Source: a virus. Taken from it: DNA of 22,554 nucleotides. The notes under the pieces were generated by a model. The model did not search any database. It was not told the DNA's origin and saw nothing but the letters and a program-made list of their open reading frames with translations. Of this stretch, positions 1-9,027 are shown piece after piece. The translations under genes were made by a program, and so were the position numbers. The stretch covers positions 1-22,554 of IMG/VR virus record IMGVR_UViG_3300030085_000338; one strand, given 5' to 3'. Within the stretch, counting starts at the first letter, position 1. Every line of letters begins with the position of its first letter.

Positions 1-525
1 GATGAAAGGACTGAAGCATTTAGCAACATGCAAGAAAGAGGTGGATACTATGTCCTATCTTCAGTAAATGATTTGACACATTTATCTGATTTGTTTACAG
101 AAGAAGATATTGACTTAAAAGAAACATTCATGCAAATAAGTAGGAAAGAACTTGGAAATTTTAGTAAAAGATTCAGAGAGTTTAAAGATTTAATTCCTAT
201 GTTACATGACATAGGTCAAGAATTAGATTTAATTGAAAGTAAAAAAGGCTTTGGTTTATATTTTACAAAATATAAAAAAGCAGATAAATATGAAGACGCA
301 GAAGGCAAAGAAGAAAATTATGAGTTAATGTTAAAAGAATTAATTAACGAGGGCATGTATAGAAAGATACGTGAAGGCTTGCGAAAAATGATTTATGATT
401 CTATGTTAAAACTTGTAGAAGATAATTATCGCATTAACGAACAAGGCGTTACTGAACCCATAAAAATATTAGAAAATCTAAAGATAGCAACAAAGAAAAC
501 TACGGATGGTGAGACAAGTGAGTGA
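1..525 (+). CDS. Unrecognised helical protein, 5' end outside window
   Basis: The frame is open back to the first base of the window: codons 1-9 read DERTEAFSN before the first Met at base 28. The gene very likely begins upstream, so this is the C-terminal part of about 174 residues. The product is charged and looks mostly helical, rich in Lys and Glu, with no signal peptide, membrane segment or motif that I recognise. Its stop codon overlaps the start of the next gene and its last codons contain that gene's GGTGA ribosome-binding site, so the two are probably translationally coupled. Upstream of a terminase, a virion or packaging role is possible, but nothing in the sequence proves it. I am confident that it is coding; function is unknown. 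Confidence 0.8.
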   Translation, partial: DERTEAFSNMQERGGYYVLSSVNDLTHLSDLFTEEDIDLKETFMQISRKELGNFSKRFREFKDLIPMLHDIGQELDLIESKKGFGLYFTKYKKADKYEDAEGKEENYELMLKELINEGMYRKIREGLRKMIYDSMLKLVEDNYRINEQGVTEPIKILENLKIATKKTTDGETSE

Positions 526-3280
526 GCAATTTGATTCGTGGTTAGAGGATAATGATTTTTATGATTCTGTTATGACTCCTATATTGAAAGGTAGAACTAT
601 TGCTTTGAATGCTATTTTACAGCCATATATTACAGGTGGAGAAGAAACTGAGGTAGATATTAAAAGCATTAGAAGAGAATTTGTTGCTCATGTTAGACAA
701 ACTACTTCTCCTGAAGATTTAGCATATTCAATATTATTGATAGAAAAAGATGAAAATCCTGAGACTGGTATGGCAGGTGAAATAACTAGAGGTGGAGATA
801 TTAAAATCAACCCTAAGTTTTTTGGTAGTACAGTGGATAAAGAAACAGGTAAGATTACAGCCAGTTCTTATAAAAATGCAGTAAGAGATGAGATAAGCAA
901 ATACAAAGGATTCAGTAATTTCCCTGAGTCTACTAAAAGAAGAGTATTAGATTTATTTTATGATTATGCTAGAGAATCTTCGGAAGGAATTAAAATTGCT
1001 TTTGGGGATATAGCATCAACTGAAACTGTCATTAAAGATACCTTGAAACCTATTTTAGTTAATCTATTACTTGATGGGAAAAGTCTCACAGTTAATTCAT
1101 TATTAAAAGGTAAAAAAATATCAATTAATAAATTAACTTTATCGGATGTAGGTAGAGAAAATTATCTTGATACTCCTATCAAATTGAATGCACACATAGC
1201 CCAACTGAAAGATTTATCAGATAATTACTCACAATTGAAAACAAGATTATCTACTATTATCAGAAAATTAGAATCCATAAATGTATCAGGACAGGAAGAT
1301 ATCAGAAAGGTTAGTGTTGACTTGATGGTTGGTTCACTATCTCTAAAGTCTTTAGATAGAAGAGAAAAAATATACAAATATTGGGAAACTAAGCATTCTG
1401 AATTTAAGAATTACATTAAGGCTCAAGATGAGTTTATTGAAGCATATGAAAAATATCTATCAGGTGAAAGAATAGCAGAAGAAAATCTTCCTAGTATCAT
1501 GCAAAGAATATCGCAATTGAAAGATAATAGATTAACTGAACAGGATAATTATATTATCAAAGTACCAAAACAAATGCTTGATAGAGATGATAAAAGCATA
1601 CAAGCAGTCTTGCTATTAGGGGACTTTTTAGAGGGTTATTTGAAAGATGACAACACATATCAAGCAGTTGAATTAGACACAGCAAGAAATGTTCGAGGTG
1701 ATTATGATTCAATGGATGTTAGAATAGAATCAGATTTCAATCAAGAATCTACTAGAACTCAAACTGAATTAGCGACTAGAGAAGAGTTTGGTAATAAAAC
1801 TGAAAGTGCATTGTTTCAAGATATAGAATCATTCAAAACAATGAAAGAAGTTGACCCGTTGTTTTACTATGTATGGTCTCAAGGAGCATTCGGTAGAGTT
1901 CCCACATTTAAGAAAGATATTGAATCATTGAAGCGTAGAGCAAAAAAATATGCAACTAAAATAGATGTTGAATTGAATGAAACTGATTTTAGAAAATTGG
2001 AAGATTATATAGATGATTTAGAAGAATATGCAACTGAGGATAAAGTCAAAGATTTCTATTACTTACCATTGACTAATAAATTAGTTGATGAGTTTAAGTT
2101 ATCTAATCAAGATGCGACTATTAAAAAATTAAAAGAACACTTTGATATTATGTATGATATTTTGAATCTAGGTACTGCATCTGAAAAGGCTGCTATGCCT
2201 ACTAGAAGTAGAACAATGGTAGGTAGGACAGGTAAGGATAAGAGTAAACCTACTGAGCAAACCTATTCATCTTTGTTTACTGGTAGAAAAGGTAGCAAAT
2301 TAAAAGACATTTTAGAAGAAATAGAAAGTGAATACGATGATTATGTGGATGCATTGATTGATTATGTTATCAGACCTTTACTAAGTGAAAATGTTCCTTT
2401 TGACGATGAACCTGAATATGTACAAAATAAAGTAATGGATTTCTTTATGTCACAGGAAGGCAAAGAACCTACTGCATTTACTACTCTCTTAGCAAGATAT
2501 GCAGAATTAGGAACTGCTACATTATCCGTAAAGGCATTAACTAGGTTGACTGAATTATTTGAAGAAATAGGTAACGTAGAACCCGGTGCAAGAATATCCA
2601 CTATCAAATCTAAAATGGAATTGGCTGCAAAACAATTAGATTTAATTTATGAGACACAACATACTCGCGATATAGATGTAGAGTTTGGTGCTGCTTTACA
2701 AGAAATAAAAGAGAAAAATAATTTAGATATAGATATTGACTTTAATGGTACTCCAATTGAAAAATTAGCAGAAGAGTTTAACGAAGGAAGAGATAGTAAA
2801 ATATATCCTTTAGCAGTATTAGTTAAACATATCAGAAAAAGAAAAGGAGATTACATCGGTGACGATTTGTTGAATCCTAGAGCAAAAGATACAGGGCTAG
2901 GTTCTATGGGATATACTGCAACAGAAGAAGGTACATCAGGTAGTAGAAACTTGGTTGCTTCCTTTATACAAAGTTATGATAATTTGATGAATAAGGGACT
3001 TATAGTTAAGAGTGATTTACAAATTAACTTATTGACTGCACACGATTCTATTAGGAAAATGTTAAACAAACCTGTATATTATGGTGTAAGTAAAACTGAT
3101 AATTTTAACCATGTTAATTCTGCAATAGATAATGTATTGAGTAAACACAAAGTTCAACTTAGTGCAAATGATGTAGAATCTATTGTTACCGAATTGAACT
3201 CTATGTCTGATATTGCTAAGAAATATGGTGTATCAGAAGAGGCAGTATATTATTTGAAAGGTAATTTTAGAGGGGATTGA
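518..3280 (+). CDS. Large unrecognised protein with C-terminal HTH-like segment
   Basis: About 920 residues, mostly helical and charged, with no enzyme motif that I recognise. I chose the GTG at 518 because a GGTGA site lies at 508-512 with a 5-base spacer; an in-frame ATG at 506 has no such site upstream and would add four residues. The final 30 residues contain a stretch reading roughly SDIAKKYGVSEEAVYYLKG. This fits a small helix-turn-helix (helix, Gly-Val turn, second helix), so the C-terminus could bind DNA. The start overlaps the preceding stop by 8 bases. The gene lies a few genes upstream of the large terminase. It could be a virion structural protein, an internal head protein or a packaging DNA-binding protein, and I cannot choose between these. 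Function is unassigned; the coding call is firm. Confidence 0.85.
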   Translation: MSEQFDSWLEDNDFYDSVMTPILKGRTIALNAILQPYITGGEETEVDIKSIRREFVAHVRQTTSPEDLAYSILLIEKDENPETGMAGEITRGGDIKINPKFFGSTVDKETGKITASSYKNAVRDEISKYKGFSNFPESTKRRVLDLFYDYARESSEGIKIAFGDIASTETVIKDTLKPILVNLLLDGKSLTVNSLLKGKKISINKLTLSDVGRENYLDTPIKLNAHIAQLKDLSDNYSQLKTRLSTIIRKLESINVSGQEDIRKVSVDLMVGSLSLKSLDRREKIYKYWETKHSEFKNYIKAQDEFIEAYEKYLSGERIAEENLPSIMQRISQLKDNRLTEQDNYIIKVPKQMLDRDDKSIQAVLLLGDFLEGYLKDDNTYQAVELDTARNVRGDYDSMDVRIESDFNQESTRTQTELATREEFGNKTESALFQDIESFKTMKEVDPLFYYVWSQGAFGRVPTFKKDIESLKRRAKKYATKIDVELNETDFRKLEDYIDDLEEYATEDKVKDFYYLPLTNKLVDEFKLSNQDATIKKLKEHFDIMYDILNLGTASEKAAMPTRSRTMVGRTGKDKSKPTEQTYSSLFTGRKGSKLKDILEEIESEYDDYVDALIDYVIRPLLSENVPFDDEPEYVQNKVMDFFMSQEGKEPTAFTTLLARYAELGTATLSVKALTRLTELFEEIGNVEPGARISTIKSKMELAAKQLDLIYETQHTRDIDVEFGAALQEIKEKNNLDIDIDFNGTPIEKLAEEFNEGRDSKIYPLAVLVKHIRKRKGDYIGDDLLNPRAKDTGLGSMGYTATEEGTSGSRNLVASFIQSYDNLMNKGLIVKSDLQINLLTAHDSIRKMLNKPVYYGVSKTDNFNHVNSAIDNVLSKHKVQLSANDVESIVTELNSMSDIAKKYGVSEEAVYYLKGNFRGD

Positions 3281-3282
3281 CA

Positions 3283-3840
3283 ATGGAAGATGATTACCCT
3301 GAACCTCCTTCAACTAATTATGCTACTGATGATATTTATTTTAAAACAATGTCAGAAGATGATGCCATTCAAGCATTTAGAAAAGATGGATATGATAAAT
3401 ACAAATCTAGAGTACAAAGATTTAGGAATATTCCTAAAGATGGTAAGTTTGCTACTGCTCCATCTGTACACCATGTTGCATTTGAAAAAGATACAGACAA
3501 ACCTATTGGAGTAATCGGTTATGCCCCATACAAAGATTTTTTATTAGGTTCAGGAATACATGTTAGAGACACCTCTAGAGGTAGAGGGTTAATGAGATTA
3601 TTATTTCGTGAAATGATTAGAAATAAAGGAAATAAAAAACTGATAGTTAATTTTTCTAATAGAAGTGCTATGAAACACTATCTTAATGAGGGGTTTAGGC
3701 AATTAGATGAATCAGAATTACCTGATGAATTAATAGAAGAGATTTCTATTGGTAATGCTAATGGTGTTATTGGGACTCTAGAAAAATACTACATCCATAA
3801 TTCTAGTTGGTGGGCTGCAATAAAAACTAAGGTGATATAA
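3283..3840 (+). CDS. GNAT-family acetyltransferase
   Basis: A 185-residue protein with the GCN5-related N-acetyltransferase layout. Residues 73-80 (KPIGVIGY) form the central strand, residues 91-95 the next strand, and R99-G-R-G-L-M matches motif A (R/Q-x-x-G-x-G/A), which binds the pyrophosphate of acetyl-CoA. The stretch FSNRSAMKHYLNEGF (124-138) matches the typical GNAT ending of Asn/Ser...A...Y...GF. The likely reaction is acetyl transfer from acetyl-CoA to an amine of a protein or small molecule; the substrate is unknown. The ATG at 3283 follows a GGGGAT site; a TTG at 3277 is also in frame. The last residues (SSWWAAIKTKVI) resemble the short Trp tags on neighbouring proteins. The stop overlaps the next start as TAATG. 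It may modify a virion or host protein during infection. Confidence 0.8.
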   Translation: MEDDYPEPPSTNYATDDIYFKTMSEDDAIQAFRKDGYDKYKSRVQRFRNIPKDGKFATAPSVHHVAFEKDTDKPIGVIGYAPYKDFLLGSGIHVRDTSRGRGLMRLLFREMIRNKGNKKLIVNFSNRSAMKHYLNEGFRQLDESELPDELIEEISIGNANGVIGTLEKYYIHNSSWWAAIKTKVI

Positions 3841-4250
3841 TGGATACATGGTTTGAGCAAATACAAAAAGGGAAAAAAGATGCTTGTTATCATAAGGTAA
3901 GAAGCCGCTACAAGAAATGGCCTTCTGCTTATGCTAGTGGTGCTTTAGTTCAGTGTAGAAAAGTTGGTGCAAAGAACTGGGGTAACTCAAAAAAGAAAAA
4001 ATCTGTAAAGAAAGGTGGAGACAATTTCAAAAGAGAAAAAGATGAGGGATTACACGGTTGGTTTTCTAGAAGAGGTGGAAAAGAAAAAGGTGGTAAAACT
4101 CAGAGAGGTTGGATAGATTGTTCTAGTTGTGGACAAAAAGGTGGGCCAAAACCTTGTGGTAGAAAAGATGCTTCAAAAGGTAGAAAGAGAAGATGTAGGC
4201 CAACATGTGCAGCATGTAAAACATATAAAAGAAGGAAGGGAACAGCATGA
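3840..4250 (+). CDS. Small basic Cys-rich protein, two modules
   Basis: A 136-residue, strongly basic protein. The N-terminus MDTWFEQIQKGKKDAC carries the short Trp tag also seen on neighbours. The first module (about 14-48) contains C16, the segment WPSAYASGALVQCR with C39, and GAKNWG. This pattern is familiar from small uncharacterised proteins of marine viruses. A Lys/Gly-rich linker follows, then a second module with GLHGWF (70-75) and cysteines C94, C97, C106, C119, C123 and C126, which probably bind zinc. The high positive charge suggests contact with nucleic acid or an acidic capsid interior. It starts inside the previous stop (TAATG) and overlaps the next gene by ATGA, so it is translated with its neighbours just ahead of the terminase. 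Molecular function is not established. Confidence 0.8.
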   Translation: MDTWFEQIQKGKKDACYHKVRSRYKKWPSAYASGALVQCRKVGAKNWGNSKKKKSVKKGGDNFKREKDEGLHGWFSRRGGKEKGGKTQRGWIDCSSCGQKGGPKPCGRKDASKGRKRRCRPTCAACKTYKRRKGTA

Positions 4251-4510
4251 CTTGGTTTGAAGTAATTAAAGAAGGCCGTTGCACTAGAGCAACTAAAAAA
4301 ACATCATCTACACGTAAAGGCAAGAAGTGGATGAAATGTGTTCCTGATGGTAAAGGTGGATATAAAAGAGTACATTGGGGTCAACGTGGAGTTACTGTTT
4401 CAGGTAAAAGAGATGGTAAAAGAAGAAAATCATTTAGAGCAAGGCATAATTGTTCTTCTTGTAAGAGAAGTGATTATTCTGCTAGATGTATGGCGTGTCG
4501 TGATTGGTGA
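4247..4510 (+). CDS. Small basic Cys-rich protein, KSFRARHNC family
   Basis: An 87-residue basic protein, related in style to its upstream neighbour. It opens with the Trp tag MTWFEVIKEGRC, continues with a TKKTSSTRKGKKW segment, and ends with KSFRARHNC followed by cysteines at 69, 72, 81 and 84 and a final CRDW. The KSFRARHNC...W signature is one I associate with small conserved proteins of cyanophages and other marine viruses (DUF5872-type); I am matching from memory, not a search. The four C-terminal cysteines in C-x2-C...C-x2-C spacing suggest a zinc knuckle. It overlaps the previous gene by ATGA, and its own stop is part of the GGTGA site for the terminase gene. A role in DNA binding, packaging or internal head content is plausible but unproven. 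Confidence 0.8.
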   Translation: MTWFEVIKEGRCTRATKKTSSTRKGKKWMKCVPDGKGGYKRVHWGQRGVTVSGKRDGKRRKSFRARHNCSSCKRSDYSARCMACRDW

Positions 4511-4515
4511 ATATA

Positions 4516-5949
4516 ATGGGATTAGATACAGATTTCATGACATCTATGGATATGGAACTGTCTAAAAACTCTTTTGCGTATTTTTTTAAAAATGTATTAG
4601 GAATGATGTATCCCGAATACATGCAAGAATGGAAAGAATTAATGGAAAATACAGATAGAACAGTAATTATTTGTTCAAGAGACCACGGAAAATCTGTCTT
4701 TATGCACAGTTGGGTAGTATGGAACTTGTGCTTTCAAGAACCTCCGTTTCAAATGTTATACATTTCATCTAATCAAAAGCAGACTTTAGTACATATGCGT
4801 GAAATTGATAAATATTTTAATCTTCCACAATTAAAAAAGTTTAGACCTTCAAGAGGTTGGGCTATTGGTAATATTCAATTAACAAATGGTAATGCAATAT
4901 TAGAAAGGTCTGTTGGTTCTCAAATTAGAGGACTTCACCCTCAAGAAATAATTATTGACGACCCTTTGAAAGAGTTTAGTTTATCAGGTATTCAAAGAGT
5001 TACAGATTGGTTCTTTGGAGATATGATACCTACACTTCATCACACTGCAAGTTTGAGAATGATAGGTACACCATTTACATATACTGATATATTTTCACAA
5101 TTAGAAGAAAATGAAGCATATACTGTTAGAAAATATCCTTGTTTAGATTCAATGAATAAACCACTTTGGCCTGAGCGTTGGGATTATGATGCTTTGATGC
5201 AAAGAAAGTCTGAAATTGGTTCATTGAAGTTTACTAGAGAATATTTATGCATACCTGTATCTACTGGTACTGCACTTTTCGACCCTGACCATGTAAATAA
5301 TTGCAAAAATAAAGATTATGTGTTAAAATTAGGAAATCGTAAGGATAAAGGGTACAAATATTATGTTGGAGTTGACCCTGCTATCTCTACTGATGGAGAT
5401 TATAACGTAATTGTTGTTTTAGAAGTAGATGATGAGAAAAATAAGACAATTGTTCATGTAGATAGAGCAAAAAATGTAGAATTCAGAGAAAATATTGAGA
5501 AAATACGAATTATAGGGCAAATTTTCCAACCTGAACAGATTTTATATGAGACAAATACCTTTGCTAAAGCATTTACACAAGAATTACGTAGTTTGACTGA
5601 TATGAATATTAAAGATTTCAATACAACTAGAAAAAAGAAGCAAGAAATCATATTAAATCTTCAAATGAACATTGAAAATGGTAAAATCAACTTTCCTTAT
5701 GGAGATAATAATAGTAAAAGGATGACTACTGCTCTAATTGAAGAATTATCTATGTTTTCTATTACAGATTCAGGAAAATTTGAAGGAGTTGGAGCACATG
5801 ATGACCTAGTTATGGGATTAGCATTGGCTAATGCTGCAACTCAATCCCCTACTGACTCTTTTATACTACTGGATGACCTCGGAGTGTTTGATGCCCCTCA
5901 AACGCCATCAATAGGAATGAATACTGGTTTAATGGGATTGAATTTTTAA
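4516..5949 (+). CDS. terL: Terminase large subunit (packaging ATPase-nuclease)
   Basis: A 477-residue motor protein that pumps viral DNA into the prohead and cuts it. The ATPase half shows a Walker A loop (SRDHGKS, 54-60, K59), a hydrophobic Walker B strand ending IIIDDP (D148, D149), and a coupling motif at IGTP (183-186). The nuclease half shows the three expected acidic sites of an RNase H-like fold: D287 in VGVDPA, E345 in YETN and D429/D430 in HDDLVMG. Length is normal for the family. I place the start at ATG 4516, 5 bases after a GGTGA site at 4506-4510 that includes the upstream stop; a TTG at 4504 would add four residues. It acts with the portal at 7387. No separate classical small terminase is recognisable beside it. 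Confidence 0.96.
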   Translation: MGLDTDFMTSMDMELSKNSFAYFFKNVLGMMYPEYMQEWKELMENTDRTVIICSRDHGKSVFMHSWVVWNLCFQEPPFQMLYISSNQKQTLVHMREIDKYFNLPQLKKFRPSRGWAIGNIQLTNGNAILERSVGSQIRGLHPQEIIIDDPLKEFSLSGIQRVTDWFFGDMIPTLHHTASLRMIGTPFTYTDIFSQLEENEAYTVRKYPCLDSMNKPLWPERWDYDALMQRKSEIGSLKFTREYLCIPVSTGTALFDPDHVNNCKNKDYVLKLGNRKDKGYKYYVGVDPAISTDGDYNVIVVLEVDDEKNKTIVHVDRAKNVEFRENIEKIRIIGQIFQPEQILYETNTFAKAFTQELRSLTDMNIKDFNTTRKKKQEIILNLQMNIENGKINFPYGDNNSKRMTTALIEELSMFSITDSGKFEGVGAHDDLVMGLALANAATQSPTDSFILLDDLGVFDAPQTPSIGMNTGLMGLNF

Positions 5950-5960
5950 GGAGTGATAAA

Positions 5961-7331
5961 ATGGCTAAATTAAACTCAGAACAATTACAAGAATTGACAA
6001 ACAAAGTAAAAGAGGTAGAGCAACTTACTGAGGAACAACGTCAATTAGAACAAGAAATGGAATTAGAAGCAAAAATGCTATGGTTAGATGGTAAACCACT
6101 ATCTAATCATGATGAATTGGTTAAAGAATATGCAGAAGATTTCAAAATGAGTTACACCAAAGCAAGTAAAGAATTAGACTTAACTTTGAAAGAATATACT
6201 ATTGAAAATAAAAATATTCCTACTTTAGTTAAGGATATGAAAAAATTTAGAAGAACTCTCAAAGGAGAACAGAAAAAACAATTAACAAAATCTATTGATA
6301 ATTTGATAGATGCATACTCAGACCATTTAGAAAAAAGCATTGATAAAATACATTGGGCTAGCCCATATAAATCTGTTATTAATGACATGACATGTTCCGA
6401 ATCTAACATAATTAAACTTAGTAATATTAAAGATGTAGAATCTAAAAGAGAAATAATAGATTGTCTATGTAAGTATTGGGAACTGAAATTAGAGATAAAA
6501 GATATGCCATTAAATAAACAATATGCATCCATTTACAAACAAATGACACAAGCAAAAAAAGATTTCAAAAAAATATTAAAAGCACAAAGTTCAACTAAAG
6601 GTATGAAGGATAGACTCAAAGAAAATATTTTAAAATCTGTTTGTAATACACCGGGGATTTCATCTAGAGAAATATTAGATTCCTTACCTGAAAATCTGAA
6701 AAATAAAACGACTACTCAAATTATTTCCAAATTAGCAATTAGCCAAAATATTACTAATGTGGATGGGGCGTATTATAAATTGAATGATGACATCAAAAAA
6801 GATATTTATGCTTATACTGCTGCCTTTATTGATTCTGATGGTTACATTACTATGGATAGAAACAATAACCCTAGAGTCGGTTTAGTAGCAACAGGAAATA
6901 GAGGAAAAGCATTTATGATTGAAATGCATAAATCTCTAGGTATGGGTAGATTACATTTAGACCAAAAATCTCCACAAGATACTAGACCTGTAAACAGATT
7001 AAACTTCTATTCTCAAAAAGATGTACATGAGTTGTTGACTAAATGTAGGCCGCATTTTAGATTAAAAAGAGCAAACGCTGACATATTATTAGAATTAGTT
7101 AGAATCAAAAAAGGATTTAAGAAAGAACCTTGGGCTAAAGAAAGGATAGGGGAATTGTTCAAACTAATGAAGTACCACAATCATAAGGATAATACTAATT
7201 ATGATTTTTCTGCTTATGATATTGATGTTGATTCCATTAGTAAATTAGAAGAAAATTCTAAAATGAGTTGGATGGACAAATTAGAAGCGGCAGAAGAAAC
7301 ACCAAAAATGATAGGAGTAAATAGCACTTAA
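5961..7331 (+). CDS. Winged-helix plus LAGLIDADG-motif protein
   Basis: A 456-residue protein in three parts. Residues 1-215 are helical and Gln/Glu/Lys-rich with coiled-coil character. Residues about 216-273 look like a winged helix-turn-helix (PGISSREIL, then a recognition-like helix and a wing ending YYKL). Residues 281-400 carry AYTAAFIDSDGYI, a clear LAGLIDADG-type motif with D291 and D293; D293 is in the position of the metal-binding acidic residue. Only one such motif is evident, so a dimer would be needed for double-strand cutting. The C-terminus has KMSWMDKL, similar to neighbouring tags. It lies between terminase and portal with a GGAGTGAT ribosome site. It could be a free-standing homing endonuclease, or a domesticated DNA-binding or cutting factor for packaging, perhaps in place of a small terminase. 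Motifs are seen; role is inferred. Confidence 0.8.
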   Translation: MAKLNSEQLQELTNKVKEVEQLTEEQRQLEQEMELEAKMLWLDGKPLSNHDELVKEYAEDFKMSYTKASKELDLTLKEYTIENKNIPTLVKDMKKFRRTLKGEQKKQLTKSIDNLIDAYSDHLEKSIDKIHWASPYKSVINDMTCSESNIIKLSNIKDVESKREIIDCLCKYWELKLEIKDMPLNKQYASIYKQMTQAKKDFKKILKAQSSTKGMKDRLKENILKSVCNTPGISSREILDSLPENLKNKTTTQIISKLAISQNITNVDGAYYKLNDDIKKDIYAYTAAFIDSDGYITMDRNNNPRVGLVATGNRGKAFMIEMHKSLGMGRLHLDQKSPQDTRPVNRLNFYSQKDVHELLTKCRPHFRLKRANADILLELVRIKKGFKKEPWAKERIGELFKLMKYHNHKDNTNYDFSAYDIDVDSISKLEENSKMSWMDKLEAAEETPKMIGVNST

Positions 7332-7386
7332 AGGAACTTTAATAGGTGTTCGGAGAATCGGGTAATCAAATAATGGGGGAAATCAT

Positions 7387-9027
7387 GTGGTAGAAGAAAA
7401 AAGAAGATTCAGCATAACTAACCTATTTAGAAGGACTACTCCTAAACCTGCTGACCGTAAGGTATTCAATCCGGGTATTCAAGAAAAAGATAATTCATAT
7501 ATGTTAACTGCTCCTGTTATTTACCATATAGCGAATCAATCTGTTATAGTTAGGACTTGTGTTACTCAATTGAAAAATGAAATATTTAGGCGAGGATATT
7601 TTTGGGAAGAAAAGTTTGTATTAAAGTGTAATTCTTGTGGCAAAGAACACAAAGCCCCCACAACAGAATGTGTCGAGTGTGGTTCTACTGACTTATCTAA
7701 ACCTGATACTAATCAGTTGAAATACGCTTCATCTTTTATGGATGGATATGTAAACAAATCGGAACAATTATTTATTGATGTTCTAAAAGAGTTAGAGGAT
7801 GACTTGAACATTATGGATGATGCATATTTAGTTCTAGTCAAGGAGTATTTCTTGGATAGTGATTCAGAAGTTATGATGCATAGAATAAAAGAAATATACA
7901 GAGGAGACCCTGTTGGTATGCATATTTATGCAGATGAATTAGGTGAAAGAGGGAATAAAGGTTTTACTTGTTTGAGACATAGAGACTTTATTTCAGAAGA
8001 ACCCACAGGTTCTTGTGAAGCATGTGGCAGTAGTGAATTGTATCCAGTTCATTATGTTAATAGAGTAAATGGTGAGGAACAATATTTCTTAGAAGGAGAA
8101 GTATTACATTTTAGTAAATACACACCTAGTAGATTATATGGATTGTCACCGATAATAACTCTATGGAATAGTGTTACTACATTAATCGCTATGGATAATT
8201 ACATCAATTCATCCTATACCAAAGCGAGAATGCCTAGAGGATTACTTGCTGTCCAAACAAGAAACATAGAATCAATGAAATCTTTTTGGAAGGGTGTTAA
8301 AGAAAAGATGGAACAAGACCCGCATTTTATTCCAGTAATGGGAATCGAATCAGAGGGTGGTAAAGGTTCTATTGAATGGATTAAGTTTATGGATAGTCTA
8401 AAAGAAATGGATTATGTATCTGTCAAAGATGATTTAAGAGATAGAGTATCCGGTTTCTATGGGGTAAGTAAAATATTCATGGCAGATAATTCTGCTAGTG
8501 GGGGATTAAACAATGAAGGTATGCAGATACTTGTTACCAATAGAGCCGTAGAAATGGCTCAAACTATTTGGAATAATTATGTATTTCCATTTGTAGCAAA
8601 AGAGTTTGGTATTACAGATTGGTGTTTAAAACTTCCACCATCTGAAGAAGAAGATGAGATTGCTAAATTAAGAAAGAGAGAGATTGAAGTTAATATTGCT
8701 GCATCAATTAAGAATCTAGGATTTGAAATAGATATGGATGATGAAGGCAGATTTTCTTATACTAAACCTGAACCCGAACCTACTAAAGAAAGTTCGACAA
8801 GTGAAAAGGTAGAAACAGACCCATACGCAGGTACAGATATTGATGCAAGTCAATTAGGTCAATTACAAGAACAACAATTAATGACTGCAAGTAAACCACA
8901 AGAAAATCCACCTGCAACTAGAAATAAGCCTAGTATGGATAGTGGGCCTGATAAAAGATTTAGTGGATTACCTGAAGCAGCCGGAAATCAAAATGTTGAT
9001 AAAAGAACTGAAAGAAGGGTAGGTTAG
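7387..9027 (+). CDS. Portal protein with two zinc-ribbon insertions
   Basis: About 546 residues; forms the ring at one head vertex through which DNA passes. Portal hallmarks are the early helix with VIYHIANQSVIVRTCV (44-59), EVLHFSKYTPSRLYGLSPI (238-256), MPRGLLAV (282-289) and YGVSKIFMAD (358-367). Unusually, it also has two Cys/His clusters: C81, C84, C95, C98, and C195, H198, C210, C213. Each has the spacing of a zinc ribbon and sits as an insertion before the main portal core. The C-terminal 120 residues are Pro/Gln/Ser-rich and probably disordered. No in-frame ATG lies near the front, so I use GTG 7387, preceded by a GGGGGA stretch; this start is less certain than most. A 55-base gap precedes the gene. 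It works with the terminase at 4516. Confidence 0.92.
   Translation: MVEEKRRFSITNLFRRTTPKPADRKVFNPGIQEKDNSYMLTAPVIYHIANQSVIVRTCVTQLKNEIFRRGYFWEEKFVLKCNSCGKEHKAPTTECVECGSTDLSKPDTNQLKYASSFMDGYVNKSEQLFIDVLKELEDDLNIMDDAYLVLVKEYFLDSDSEVMMHRIKEIYRGDPVGMHIYADELGERGNKGFTCLRHRDFISEEPTGSCEACGSSELYPVHYVNRVNGEEQYFLEGEVLHFSKYTPSRLYGLSPIITLWNSVTTLIAMDNYINSSYTKARMPRGLLAVQTRNIESMKSFWKGVKEKMEQDPHFIPVMGIESEGGKGSIEWIKFMDSLKEMDYVSVKDDLRDRVSGFYGVSKIFMADNSASGGLNNEGMQILVTNRAVEMAQTIWNNYVFPFVAKEFGITDWCLKLPPSEEEDEIAKLRKREIEVNIAASIKNLGFEIDMDDEGRFSYTKPEPEPTKESSTSEKVETDPYAGTDIDASQLGQLQEQQLMTASKPQENPPATRNKPSMDSGPDKRFSGLPEAAGNQNVDKRTERRVG

Noticed and set aside
7373-7393. Tiny reading frame ATGGGGGAAATCATGTGGTAG before the portal gene
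   Set aside because: It codes for six residues, has no convincing ribosome site and overlaps the probable GTG start of the portal; more likely part of the leader.
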